From: Treponema sp.
GTDB lineage: Bacteria > Spirochaetota > Spirochaetia > Treponematales > Treponemataceae
Assembly (NCBI GenBank): GCA_024695475.1
Contig: JAILIC010000026.1
Span: 23,953-87,952 of the forward strand
Length of the DNA: 64,000 nt
Reading direction: 5' to 3'
In this document: positions 1-8,570 of the stretch, in pieces
Numbering within the stretch: the first letter of the stretch is position 1
Layout of the letters: each line of letters starts with the position of its first letter
Position numbers and translations under genes: made by a program
Notes under the pieces: model-generated
The model's database searches: none
What the model was told of the DNA's origin: nothing
Seen by the model: only the letters and a program-made list of their open reading frames with translations

Positions 1-3
1 TTC

Positions 4-390
4 TTAATGTTCACGATAGGCAAAGGTACACAGACCAAAAAGTAAAAATGATACTAACAGGACAGGAATACACAGTATCCGGTGTCCTGCAAAAACACAG
101 GCAACACAAGCTGTTAGTGTTGCAATAAGTATAAGTATTTGGAAGATACGGCGTAATAAAACTGCTTTTGGTGTTTTTTTACAGATACGATACAAGCGAT
201 ATCCACAAAAAAGTGTTATAAGAATAAAAACAACGGTGGTATATACTGAGGGAGCTTTTGTCGCAAAGTACCAGAGTGGTAAGACGATGATACTGCCAAT
301 TACGAGGCAGAGTGCAAGAAGCATGAGTATTTTAAAAATAAAATAGAGTAAGTTTTTATAGCCATTGATAATTTGTTGTAGTTTTGTCAT
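4..390 (-). CDS. small multi-TM membrane protein, unknown function
   Basis: About 128 residues, mostly hydrophobic, with roughly four predicted membrane segments in two hairpins separated by a short basic loop (YRICKKTPK). The ORF track begins 14 codons upstream, but the internal ATG giving MTKLQQ is the more natural start because the upstream codons run into the ferredoxin terminator. I recognise no family. It lies downstream of the ferredoxin gene on the same strand, separated from it by a strong terminator, so it is probably transcribed separately. No catalytic motif is visible. Confidence 0.5.
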   Translation of the reverse strand: MTKLQQIINGYKNLLYFIFKILMLLALCLVIGSIIVLPLWYFATKAPSVYTTVVFILITLFCGYRLYRICKKTPKAVLLRRIFQILILIATLTACVACVFAGHRILCIPVLLVSFLLFGLCTFAYREH

Positions 391-414
391 AGATATATGT
401 AAAACAGTACAAAT

Positions 415-450
415 AAAAAAAGACTTTTGCAAGATGCAAAAGTCTTTTTT
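415..450. terminator. bidirectional intrinsic terminator
   Basis: Perfect 10-bp stem AGACTTTTGC/GCAAAAGTCT with a 5-nt loop, flanked by an A-tract on one side and a T-tract on the other. It can terminate in both directions and ends the ferredoxin transcript on the minus strand. Confidence 0.85.
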
Positions 451-476
451 CTAAGCAATAGCCATATAGCTATAAT

Positions 477-647
477 TTATGCTTCAACGATAGCTTCTGC
501 TGGGCATTCTGATGCACATGTACCGCAGCTGATGCATTTGTCAGCATCAATCTGGCGTGCATTACCTGCATCACTGATTGCTCCAACTGGGCAGTCTGGT
601 TCGCATGTTCCGCAATTTACACATTTGTCTGTTACTTTGTAAGCCAT
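477..647 (-). CDS. 2[4Fe-4S] ferredoxin, clostridial type
   Basis: This 56-residue protein is too short for the ORF track, which shows only an antisense shadow. The minus strand reads MAYKVTDKCVNCGTC..., with two cluster motifs, CVNCGTCEPDCP and CISCGTCASECP. Each is CxxCxxCxxxCP, the classic pattern for two low-potential [4Fe-4S] clusters. The length matches bacterial ferredoxins of about 55 residues. A consensus Shine-Dalgarno (AAAGGAG) lies 7 nt before the ATG, and a good promoter and a terminator bracket the gene, so it is a monocistronic electron carrier. Its partner enzymes are not adjacent. Confidence 0.95.
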   Translation of the reverse strand: MAYKVTDKCVNCGTCEPDCPVGAISDAGNARQIDADKCISCGTCASECPAEAIVEA

Positions 648-683
648 ATCGTTCTCCTTTAAAGAATAATCTACCTTTAATAA

Positions 684-712
684 ACTATATAGTAATATTT
701 TGTTGACAGCAA
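684..712 (-). promoter_or_regulatory. sigma-70-type promoter of the ferredoxin gene
   Basis: On the minus strand, -35 TTGCTG, 17-bp spacer, -10 TATAGT, about 37 nt upstream of the ferredoxin start codon. Confidence 0.6.
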
Positions 713-733
713 GGTAAAAATTGTTACGGTATG

Positions 734-1675
734 CTAATATCGTTTCCAGTAAAATACATTATCGATAATCTCAAAGTATATCCGACCGCATTTATACAGA
801 TATACGAGATAGGAGCGGAGTGTTGTTCCTATCAATACATATTGCGTCAGCTTTAAATTGATGTTGTATTGATTGGCAATAAGCGTGAGGACTTGTTCCG
901 TAGTATGAGGAGTATCAAGAAGATCGATAATGCTTTGTTCTATAGTATGAATGGCAAACAGATTTAGCTCCACAAGACTTTCGACTGCAGTAGTTACTAT
1001 GCCATGACTGGGAAGGTAATAGTCTGCTTTGATTGTAGCAATCCGTTTAAGAGATTGTTTTTCTTTACCTATGTCCAGCATAAATGGTATCCAGTATTTG
1101 CTCATGTGCTCTTTGCCAAATAGGGCGTCACCGGCAAAAAAGACCTTTTTATGATCTGGGGCAGAGACTAACATCGCAATCATGTCAAAGTGGTGTCCAG
1201 GCATAGGAATACATTGTATCGTGGTACCTTGTGGCAATGTAATGGTCTCTGTGGCTGTAAGCAGTCGATCCGGATGTGTTGGTGGTGCTGAAAAATATGG
1301 ATTTTTTATTTGCGGAAAAGGGGTGCCACCGCAAATAAGAAACTGTTCAAATTCTGGAAAGGCGAGCGTTGCCTCTTCTTCTGCGGTAATCCAGATTTTG
1401 CAACCTGTTGTCTGTTTTAGATATGCGTTGCCACTGACATGGTCGCTGTGCCCATGAGTACAGAGTATGGCTTCCAATGTATATGTTCCAAAATACTCTT
1501 TGAGTGCCTGAGTGATTAACGTACCATTTTCTGGTCTAAGACCGCTGTCTACTAACCAGATATGAGTTGTCTGTACATCTTTTTCTGTAATGATTCCTAT
1601 GTTTGAACTGTCAGGAATATAAAATATGGTATCAGTAAGTTGTTTGATATGTAGTTTTTTTACTGGCTGTGGCAT
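734..1675 (-). CDS. metallo-beta-lactamase-fold hydrolase
   Basis: 313 residues. The metal-binding signature THGHSDHVSG (HxHxDH) is at about residue 74, a second ligand His sits in MPGHHFD, and the bridging Asp is in FFAGDALFG, followed by a late His in LPSHG. This is the standard dinuclear-metal layout of glyoxalase II-like and RNase Z-like MBL hydrolases. A C-terminal helical region of about 80 residues (LLDTPHTTEQVLTL...) may be a small winged-helix-like dimerisation domain, as in many thioesterase-like MBL proteins. There is no signal peptide, so it is cytoplasmic. The substrate cannot be told from sequence. It is divergent from the CbiET gene. Confidence 0.85.
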   Translation of the reverse strand: MPQPVKKLHIKQLTDTIFYIPDSSNIGIITEKDVQTTHIWLVDSGLRPENGTLITQALKEYFGTYTLEAILCTHGHSDHVSGNAYLKQTTGCKIWITAEEEATLAFPEFEQFLICGGTPFPQIKNPYFSAPPTHPDRLLTATETITLPQGTTIQCIPMPGHHFDMIAMLVSAPDHKKVFFAGDALFGKEHMSKYWIPFMLDIGKEKQSLKRIATIKADYYLPSHGIVTTAVESLVELNLFAIHTIEQSIIDLLDTPHTTEQVLTLIANQYNINLKLTQYVLIGTTLRSYLVYLYKCGRIYFEIIDNVFYWKRY

Positions 1676-1746
1676 AGCAAGATATAGTGTAACACAGTTT
1701 TGCTTTTATGGACATGGGCGAGCAGTCTGTGATACAGTAGCAACAA

Positions 1747-3090
1747 ATGTATAATCAAAAATCAAAACACTGTATCCTCGCTGGAATCGGAATGGGCAAT
1801 CCTGATATGCTTACTATTAAAACTTTACATACGTTGGAAAAAGCCCCTGTTATTGCCGGTGAACAACGTTTGCTGTCACATCTCCCGTCTTCTATTAGTG
1901 CTAAAAAAGTGTCCTGTGATGATTATACGCAGTTGCCAGCTCTTTTTGATCAGTGGTATGAGCATGAGCAAGCTCATGTGATTGCCCAAGGGCAAGAAAA
2001 ACAGCAAGAAAATGTTTGTGGAACAGCTGTTCCTTGTGCGGTATTTAGTGGTGATACTGGTTTTTATAGTGATGCATCAAATATTGTTCCCTTGCTTGAA
2101 CAAAATGGATATCAGGTAACGGTTATCCCTGGTATTACCACACCGCAGTATCTGGCTTCAAAGTTGCGCCGTTCATGGAATGACTGGCGTATTGTCTGTG
2201 ATACTCCCAGCATGCAAACACTTGGTGCCGAAATCGGACGGAGCCGTGAGACATTGTTTTTTACTGGAGCAGAGTTAACCCCACAGTCGATTATTCAGTT
2301 TTTGGTAGAGCACGGTGCTGGTAACGCGATGGTAACCGTTGCTGAAAATTTGTCTTATGAAAATGAAAAAATTACTACCGCTCGGGCGATAGATTTTTCG
2401 ATGCGCTTAAAGGCTCACACTATTGATTTTTCAATATTGTCAGTATTACTTGTCGAGCGCAATTTACCAGACGGGCAGTTTGGTACTAGCAAGCTGCAGC
2501 AGACGTGTGGATTTCCTGATGATTTTTTTGTGCGCGCTGCAGCTGGCGAAAGAAATATTCCCTTGACCCGTCAGGAAGAACGCGCTGTTATTATGGCAAA
2601 ACTTGCGTTGTGTGATGGTGAAGTCTTTTATGATGTAGGATCAGGAACTGGTTCTATAAGTGTCGAAGCAGCTCTTTCGTGTCACTGCTCGGTATTTGCA
2701 ATAGAACAAAATGCCGCTGCTTGTGCATTAATACAAAAAAATAGGGCAAAAGCTGCTGCGTCAAATATCGAGATTATTCAAAATTCGGCTCCTCAAGCCT
2801 TTGCAACGTTGCCCGCTCCTGATGCCGTATTTATTGGCGGCTCACATAATGACTCTGGTGCTAATCTTTCTGCCATAGTCAGTGCAGTCCGTAAAAAAAA
2901 TCCACGTAGCCGCATTATTATTTCAGCACTCACATTGGAGACGCTTACGCTTGCATCAAATCTTGCAGGAAAAGGTGTGGAAGCGGAGATACTGGAACTT
3001 TCTGTCAATCGAACTCGAAAGGCTGGTAGGGTACATGTCTTTAGTCCTTTAAGTCCTCTTTTTTTGGTATATCTGCCACCACTTATATAG
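1747..3090 (+). CDS. cobL: precorrin-6Y/cobalt-precorrin methyltransferase-decarboxylase (CbiE-CbiT fusion, CobL-like)
   Basis: 447 residues with two domains. The N-terminal tetrapyrrole methylase half (about 1-225) begins with ILAGIGMGNPDMLT and has the FSGDTGFYS loop typical of CbiE. The C-terminal half (about 255-440) is a Rossmann SAM methyltransferase with DVGSGTGSISVE, typical of CbiT. Together they C-methylate the corrin ring at C5 and C15 and decarboxylate the C12 acetate during cobalamin synthesis. The ATG at 1747 has no strong Shine-Dalgarno. The 3' end overlaps by 8 bp the convergent exported-protein gene. No other cobalamin gene or B12 riboswitch is nearby, so it is isolated here. 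Confidence 0.88.
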   Translation: MYNQKSKHCILAGIGMGNPDMLTIKTLHTLEKAPVIAGEQRLLSHLPSSISAKKVSCDDYTQLPALFDQWYEHEQAHVIAQGQEKQQENVCGTAVPCAVFSGDTGFYSDASNIVPLLEQNGYQVTVIPGITTPQYLASKLRRSWNDWRIVCDTPSMQTLGAEIGRSRETLFFTGAELTPQSIIQFLVEHGAGNAMVTVAENLSYENEKITTARAIDFSMRLKAHTIDFSILSVLLVERNLPDGQFGTSKLQQTCGFPDDFFVRAAAGERNIPLTRQEERAVIMAKLALCDGEVFYDVGSGTGSISVEAALSCHCSVFAIEQNAAACALIQKNRAKAAASNIEIIQNSAPQAFATLPAPDAVFIGGSHNDSGANLSAIVSAVRKKNPRSRIIISALTLETLTLASNLAGKGVEAEILELSVNRTRKAGRVHVFSPLSPLFLVYLPPLI

Positions 3091-5530
3091 GTGCTGATTC
3101 AAAAACAAGTTTTTTGTGTGCACCTTTACGTGCACCTTCCATAACCCAGATACGGATCGTGTTACCGTCCTTTTCAAAAATACCAGGTTTGGATGTAAGT
3201 TTTTTAACGCTAGGGCTTTGCTTTTCTTTTTTAGGCGTTCCTGCAAATGTGATAAATACTATGTCGCTTGTAAATGACTCTGTTTGCTTTTCTATAAGAT
3301 CAGTAAGGATGTTTGGTAACTCGATACGAATGATTGTACCACTTGTATCGTTATCAATGGAAAGCTCCCATAAGGGGGTAAGCGGAAATACCGTCACTTG
3401 CGAAAGGGTTGCCTTTGATTTTGTATTTGCAGAGTATCCTTTATAGGTAGTCCGTATGCCAGCTGCCTTCATGTATGCAGTATAGTCTGCTTGAAGCGCA
3501 GCATTGAGCTTGCTTGGCTCTTGAGTACGTACAATGGTTTCAAGTAATTCCTGATAAAAATCAAGACGCTTTTGTACTAACTCCACAATGTAGGGATATG
3601 ACATTGCTTGGAATGCGAGTAAGTATTTATACTTTTCTGCATTCTTTTGGATTATGGTTCCTCCAAAATGAGTCAGTGTCTTTATTTTAGGAAAGTCTAC
3701 AATCTTGTTTATCAAAGTGATGGTTGTCAATACGTCAACGGTCTTAAATCCCCAGTGGAATAGGAATGCGCCGTGGTAGTATTTTTTATAGACTTCCATT
3801 TCGTTATGCAGGCTTTCTATGTATTTGATATTTGCCTGTATCTTTTGATGAATTTCAGATGTGTCATCAATGGTATATGTCCGTTCTGGAGACAATACTA
3901 ATGAGTCATCACTATAGTACTGTATCAGCGGTTGCGTATAAATAGAGGTGATTTTAAAAAACTGTGGCGTCAGTGCAGTGTTATACTTGGTTAAAAACAA
4001 GGTGTATATATCGTTTTCTTTGGTACTGGTAATTTCGACATACTGATCAGTTGCTTCTGCAACAAGGCTGTATATTTCCTTGTTTTTGTTACCAAACAGG
4101 GTGTGCAATATATGAGATAACTCTTTGTTTGTAGTATCCAGTTGTTTTTCTTCAAACACAGGGGTTGCAAAAAAATTGTTTGGCGTACCATCAAGACCAG
4201 GCTTGTTGCGGGTTATGTATGTCCACACTTCCAGCAGGTAGAGAGGTATCTCGGTATGAGCGTCACTGGTGTCAAAATGGAGCGTGCAGCTGCCTTCAGT
4301 GGTAAGCGTAAAGTCAGGAATGGAACAGGTGATACCTGCAACTGGCTGTCCGTTTTTTAAGACATGACCAGTATAGGAATACTCATGTGGCTTGCCATGT
4401 AATAGCTTTGGCTGTGCGTCTTTGCCTGGAATAAAGTCTTGTTCCTGGATAGAAAGGCGTGCAGGAGTAAAAGACCATGTTTGTCCGCGTAGTGATTTAT
4501 GGTAATAGCCGATAGTACCTTCAGAATCTGTACCTGCTACCCGTAACTCTCTGGCATAGTTGCCTTGTCCGTTTTGAAATATACAGATAAAGCGGCTTAA
4601 GCGGGCTTTGCCTTCTAACGGTATAGAAGGCTGCCTGTGCCAGTCTTCATTAGGAAGTCCCCATTCTGTGTAATTTGAGAGATAGTCTTTGCCGGACAGA
4701 TTTTGCTTATATGCTTTGTAGGTGTATTTAAACCACATAGGATCGGCACCCATGGTGTCAAAGTCTATAAGCCGGGTGTACATCTCGCCAGCATCATTGA
4801 TGAGAAAAATGGTATCTGCACTGACACTCATATTGCGGGCAATAAAGCTGCCACGCTCTGGTCCTAAAATACTGCGGCTTAAATCGGTTGGCAGACCAGA
4901 ATCGGTAAAACGTATTTCCTGACCGTTTTCGCAAAGAAAATATAACGTCTCCAGCCCCATGGTACCATAGTGGTGTTGATTGCCAAAAATGTCTTCATGG
5001 TAGAGTACACTTTGTCGTCTGACTCCCATTGCCCATGCACGTTTATTTGCGACACTGGGCAATTGATAAAAGGTGTCTTTTGCGGGCCAGCCAAATCCGT
5101 TTGTCCAGACAAAGGGTTTTTCGGGGGTAGTATCTTTGATGTAACAACGATACATTGCACCGTTTGTATCAAATGCCATCAGGGTATCGTCGTCACAGGC
5201 AATTTCACAGATTGCTTGCGGTGGGTCAAACCACTTATCTTTTGCAAAATGTTTTGATCCCTTATAAAACGGAAGTCCTGTTGATAAAAAAAGTTCCCAC
5301 TGGGTACTGTCGTCAGTTTTTACCCAAATTCTTCCATTATGTAAGCAAAAACTATACCCAGTACAAAATGCCTGTGTAAGAGTTGATATATGAACTTCTT
5401 CTGGTAATTGACCGCTTATATTTGTAGTTTCTGTAGTATCGTACAAGGTGATGGCATAAACAGGTGCCATGCACAACGCAATAGAACAAAGAATACGATA
5501 CGCTCGTTTGATTTTGAACATGCCGTTCAT
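3083..5530 (-). CDS. large exported protein of unknown function
   Basis: 815 residues with an N-terminal signal peptide (MFKIKRAYRILCSIALCMAPVYA), so it is exported to the periplasm or surface. There is no lipobox Cys at the likely cleavage site. The first ~400 residues contain short repeated strand motifs such as LMAFDTNGAMYRC and IFLINDAGEMYTRL, which suggests a beta-propeller-like fold. The middle and C-terminal parts are mixed, and no family is recognised. It starts 10 bp after the metal ABC permease gene on the same strand, so it is probably the last gene of that operon. Either the first ATG or the one three codons in (MFKIK) may be used. Confidence 0.65.
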   Translation of the reverse strand: MNGMFKIKRAYRILCSIALCMAPVYAITLYDTTETTNISGQLPEEVHISTLTQAFCTGYSFCLHNGRIWVKTDDSTQWELFLSTGLPFYKGSKHFAKDKWFDPPQAICEIACDDDTLMAFDTNGAMYRCYIKDTTPEKPFVWTNGFGWPAKDTFYQLPSVANKRAWAMGVRRQSVLYHEDIFGNQHHYGTMGLETLYFLCENGQEIRFTDSGLPTDLSRSILGPERGSFIARNMSVSADTIFLINDAGEMYTRLIDFDTMGADPMWFKYTYKAYKQNLSGKDYLSNYTEWGLPNEDWHRQPSIPLEGKARLSRFICIFQNGQGNYARELRVAGTDSEGTIGYYHKSLRGQTWSFTPARLSIQEQDFIPGKDAQPKLLHGKPHEYSYTGHVLKNGQPVAGITCSIPDFTLTTEGSCTLHFDTSDAHTEIPLYLLEVWTYITRNKPGLDGTPNNFFATPVFEEKQLDTTNKELSHILHTLFGNKNKEIYSLVAEATDQYVEITSTKENDIYTLFLTKYNTALTPQFFKITSIYTQPLIQYYSDDSLVLSPERTYTIDDTSEIHQKIQANIKYIESLHNEMEVYKKYYHGAFLFHWGFKTVDVLTTITLINKIVDFPKIKTLTHFGGTIIQKNAEKYKYLLAFQAMSYPYIVELVQKRLDFYQELLETIVRTQEPSKLNAALQADYTAYMKAAGIRTTYKGYSANTKSKATLSQVTVFPLTPLWELSIDNDTSGTIIRIELPNILTDLIEKQTESFTSDIVFITFAGTPKKEKQSPSVKKLTSKPGIFEKDGNTIRIWVMEGARKGAHKKLVFESAPI

Positions 5531-5540
5531 TGTATCTGAA

Positions 5541-6356
5541 TCATCTATGCTTCACAATAGCCGAAATGAGGCATAGTAAAAACAGGAGTGCATTAATTAA
5601 AACGATGGTGGCTCCCGATGCGGAACCAATATAGTAGGAAAGTATAAGCCCGATTATACCAGAAATAAACGAAATGATGATAGAAAATAAGAGGTATTGA
5701 CGTGAGTTTTTACTGATAAGACGGCTTGCCGCAGCTGGAAGTACCAGCAGGGAGTTAATTACCAATAATCCTGTCCACCTGATGGAAACAGTAACGATAG
5801 CTGCTGTTACGAGTGCAAAGAGTTGTTCTATCCAAAAGGTAGGAACTCCGCGACTTTTTGCAAAAGTTGCATGCAGGTTAACAAGTAGCATCTTATTATA
5901 AAAGATGACCCAGAGTAAGATCAGCAAAATCGTACATGCTATAAGCATTCCTATCTCTGAAGGTGTAATGCTTAAGATGTCGCCTACCAGATAGCGTTGA
6001 TATTTACTAAAGTTGCCACCGGCACTCAGGAGGACAATACCTAAGGCAATTGCTGTTGATGAAAAAACACCGATGATTGTGTCGGTACTGGTTTTGCCCT
6101 TAAGTTTTACGGTGATGATTGAAAAGCCAAGTAACATGCTAAAACCTACCATGGCAATGGTGGGATCGTGAATACCTAATATGACACCCAAGGCAACGCC
6201 TGTAAGTACGGAGTGGCCAATGGCATCACTAAAAAATGCCATACGATTGGCAACAACGACACTGCCCAATATACCAAATAATGGACCGGCAAAAATGATT
6301 GCCAAAAGTGCGTTTTTCATAAAAGTAGGTTCAAGCCAGGTAAAAAGGTATTGCAT
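5541..6356 (-). CDS. znuB: zinc/manganese-type ABC transporter permease
   Basis: 271 residues with about eight membrane segments. It belongs to the ABC-3 (ZnuB/TroCD/MntB) family, shown by the conserved FFSDAIGHSVLTGVALG region near residues 36-52 and by LLVLPAAASRLI. The start codon overlaps the stop of the ATPase gene (TAATG), so the two are translationally coupled. It forms the membrane channel for the binding protein and ATPase encoded upstream. The exact metal (zinc, manganese or iron) cannot be read from the permease, so the symbol is by family only. Confidence 0.85.
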   Translation of the reverse strand: MQYLFTWLEPTFMKNALLAIIFAGPLFGILGSVVVANRMAFFSDAIGHSVLTGVALGVILGIHDPTIAMVGFSMLLGFSIITVKLKGKTSTDTIIGVFSSTAIALGIVLLSAGGNFSKYQRYLVGDILSITPSEIGMLIACTILLILLWVIFYNKMLLVNLHATFAKSRGVPTFWIEQLFALVTAAIVTVSIRWTGLLVINSLLVLPAAASRLISKNSRQYLLFSIIISFISGIIGLILSYYIGSASGATIVLINALLFLLCLISAIVKHR

Positions 6357-7117
6357 TAAAAATGCTCCGTTTTGTTAAAGACGATATGCCCAAAGGTTTC
6401 GATAAAAGGTGCTGAGTTATACACTTCTTCAACGGTACCATTTGCGGCAACACCATGATTGATAAGTACAACTCGGTCAGCATGGCGTGCTATGATATCT
6501 AAGTCATGGCTTATGAGTAAGATGGTAATGTCATATTCATGACGTAGTTTTGAGACGAGCTCGTAAAAAAGTTTGAGACCGCTCCTGTCTACACCAGAAA
6601 CAGGCTCGTCCAACAACAAAATGTCAGGAACAGGATGAATAGCCAGGGCAAGCATGACTCGTTGCAATTCTCCCCCAGATAAATCACCGATGCGGCGGTT
6701 GATGAGCTTTTCTGTGTGAGTCTGCGATAAAACGTTTTGTACTAGCTCCCTGTCCTTTTTGCGGGGCGGTAGCCATACGGGGTATTTACTTAAGCAGGCT
6801 CGTATCACATCTTCAACGGTAACAGGACTCCCCGGTTCTACAAACAGTTTTTGAGGAACATATCCAAAGCGAGGATGTGTCGTTGGTTTTTTGCCGTTTT
6901 CGCCTTCAAAAATGATTGTGCCTGTATGAGGAATTTCATTAAGAAGTGCCTTTAAAAAGGTTGTTTTGCCAGCTCCGTTGCGTCCGACAATTGCGGTAAG
7001 CTCGCCACAGTGTAGATGCAGGTTGACGTCTTCCAGTATAGGAAGATTGCCTGCACGGACACCGAGATGCTCGATGCGTGTGAGACAGACGTTTTCTTTA
7101 CATATCTGACAGGCCAC
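6356..7117 (-). CDS. znuC: zinc/manganese-type ABC transporter ATPase
   Basis: 253 residues with Walker A GRNGAGKTT, Q-loop VPQKLF, signature LSGGELQR, Walker B ILLLDEPVSGVD and H-loop LLISHD. The overall sequence matches ZnuC/TroB-type ATPases. The GTG start overlaps the last base of the binding-protein stop codon, giving a tight operon. The N-terminus carries a short Cys-containing extension (MACQICKENVC) that is unusual for the family. If a later start is used, the extension would shrink. Confidence 0.87.
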   Translation of the reverse strand: MACQICKENVCLTRIEHLGVRAGNLPILEDVNLHLHCGELTAIVGRNGAGKTTFLKALLNEIPHTGTIIFEGENGKKPTTHPRFGYVPQKLFVEPGSPVTVEDVIRACLSKYPVWLPPRKKDRELVQNVLSQTHTEKLINRRIGDLSGGELQRVMLALAIHPVPDILLLDEPVSGVDRSGLKLFYELVSKLRHEYDITILLISHDLDIIARHADRVVLINHGVAANGTVEEVYNSAPFIETFGHIVFNKTEHF

Positions 7118-8016
7118 TAGTGTGTTCCTCCAGTGGTGAGTGCTTCCTGTAATACTTTGGTATTTGATTCCATGGCTGCAATGTAGGCGTCTTTATGTAT
7201 ATCTCCTGTAACACCAGGATCAAGTTCATAGACGGAAAGTCCTGTCTCGGCAGCAATGACACGTGCTGATTCTGACGAGTACTGTTCTTCTGCAAACAGG
7301 GCAATCTGAGCATGTGCTTTGAGTTGTGTTTTTATAATGCCGATAATCTCGGCCATTTCTTTTGCGCTGGGAATGGTACCTGGTTCACGTTCAATGACGG
7401 CAACGGTTTTGAGGTTAAACTCCTGAGCAAAATACGGAAATGCTTCATGGAATGTAATGATGTTGCCTTGTGCCAGTGGGTCAAGTGCCGTGTGCATGGT
7501 CTGTGACAGCTGTGTTAGTTTTTGTATGTATGCTTGTCCGTTTTTACGGTAGTCAGCAGCATAGTCTGGATCGAGTCGGGCAAGTCCCTCGGTAATGCGT
7601 TCTACTTCGTAGATGGCACCTGCAACGGAAACCCATACGTGTGCGTTGTCGTCGATGAGCGGGTAGCCGTCAGCTGCGACTATCATGGCGTCTTTTTTTT
7701 GTGCAAGTGCCTTTTCCAGAAAGTCTTCCATTCCGGCTCCGTTGGCAACAAGTATGTCACAGTTGCTTATTGTCTGCATGTCTTTTGTTGTTAACTGATA
7801 GTCATGCAGGCAGCCGGTGTCCTTTGGTGCCAGCATGGATAGCTGGATGCCTGGTATGTTCTCCGTGCAGTTGAGTAACATGATATATAAAGGATAAAAA
7901 GTTGCTGTGATGGTAAGTCGAGGGGTGTCTTTTGTTTGTGGGGCTGTCTGTTGCTTTGAGCAGCCGGCAGCGAAAAGTATACAGAATAGGCTGCATACGG
8001 TAAAAAATCTTTTCAT
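7117..8016 (-). CDS. znuA: metal ABC transporter substrate-binding lipoprotein (ZnuA/TroA family)
   Basis: 299 residues. A lipoprotein signal peptide (MKRFFTVCSLFCILFAAGC) anchors it in the cytoplasmic membrane facing the periplasm. Cluster A-I metal ligands are recognisable: His in CLHDYQLT, His in NAHVWVSV, His in FHEAFPYF and the acidic ligand region DPGVTGD. The long His/Asp-rich loop found in many zinc-specific ZnuA proteins is missing, so zinc versus manganese is open. It heads the transporter genes and follows the XRE regulator gene by 51 bp with no terminator between them. Confidence 0.86.
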   Translation of the reverse strand: MKRFFTVCSLFCILFAAGCSKQQTAPQTKDTPRLTITATFYPLYIMLLNCTENIPGIQLSMLAPKDTGCLHDYQLTTKDMQTISNCDILVANGAGMEDFLEKALAQKKDAMIVAADGYPLIDDNAHVWVSVAGAIYEVERITEGLARLDPDYAADYRKNGQAYIQKLTQLSQTMHTALDPLAQGNIITFHEAFPYFAQEFNLKTVAVIEREPGTIPSAKEMAEIIGIIKTQLKAHAQIALFAEEQYSSESARVIAAETGLSVYELDPGVTGDIHKDAYIAAMESNTKVLQEALTTGGTH

Positions 8017-8067
8017 GCTACCATAATAATGGAAATGAAACCAAAGGGGAATAGTTTTGACTCTGCA

Positions 8068-8403
8068 TTAGAGTAAATCTTTTAGAGCCTCTTTTATATC
8101 ATTTTTTAATTCCTTCTTGATACGGGAATAAAGAATATCAGAGACTTTATTTGCGATGTCGTCGGAATATTTTATGATTGCTTGATGGGGATTTTGAGAT
8201 TCATCGAATAACTGTATGGGAGAAATATGCAGTGCCTGCGCAATTCGTTCAATTACTTCAGGTTTAGGAAAAAAGGCTCCCTGTTCAACTCCATTGATAT
8301 AGTTTAATCCCATATCAATTTCAAGAGTTAGCTCGTTTTGTGTCATTTTATTTTGTTTTCGATAATATTTGAGATTTGCAATAAAGGTTTCCTGTAATGA
8401 CAT
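8068..8403 (-). CDS. XRE-family transcriptional regulator
   Basis: 111 residues. An N-terminal helix-turn-helix of the Cro/CI type covers about residues 8-65 (NKMTQNELTLEIDMGLNYIN), followed by a short charged helical tail (IKKELKNDIKEALKDLL) that could dimerise. It is the first gene of the apparent XRE-znuABC transcript and is divergent from the beta-barrel protein gene. The shared intergenic region has two ACAG-N9-CTGT palindromes, one inside its own promoter. This suggests autoregulation and control of both flanking units. Ligand unknown. Confidence 0.85.
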   Translation of the reverse strand: MSLQETFIANLKYYRKQNKMTQNELTLEIDMGLNYINGVEQGAFFPKPEVIERIAQALHISPIQLFDESQNPHQAIIKYSDDIANKVSDILYSRIKKELKNDIKEALKDLL

Positions 8404-8429
8404 ATTACTAACTATGAAGTATCTCTGTT

Positions 8430-8458
8430 ATTATGAAACAGAGTTATTAACTGTACAA
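8430..8458 (-). promoter_or_regulatory. promoter of the XRE regulator (and probably the metal ABC operon)
   Basis: Minus strand -35 TTGTAC, 17-bp spacer, -10 CATAAT. The start codon lies about 27 nt downstream of the -10. An ACAG-N9-CTGT palindrome (8438-8454) fills the spacer. Confidence 0.55.
8438..8454. promoter_or_regulatory. candidate XRE operator 1 (ACAG-N9-CTGT)
   Basis: Dyad ACAG-N9-CTGT between the -10 and -35 of the regulator promoter. A second, overlapping dyad CTCTGTT-N7-AACAGAG (8423-8443) covers the -10. Confidence 0.55.
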
Positions 8459-8500
8459 TGTATAAAAATTATTGACATACTGTTAAATACACTGTAAAAA

Positions 8501-8521
8501 TAACAGTATAACAAACTGTTA
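8501..8521. promoter_or_regulatory. candidate XRE operator 2 (TAACAGT-N7-ACTGTTA)
   Basis: Perfect 7-bp arms with the same ACAG-N9-CTGT core and spacing as operator 1. It lies over the expected -35 region of the beta-barrel gene, whose -10 TATAAT is at 8535-8540. Confidence 0.6.
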
Positions 8522-8570
8522 TTATTGCTTTATGTATAATAAAACAGAGTATTACTAGGTGGTGTTGCGT

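Noticed and set aside
427-642. 71-aa plus-strand ORF
   Set aside because: Antisense shadow of the real 56-residue ferredoxin gene on the minus strand, which has a ribosome-binding site and Fe-S motifs.
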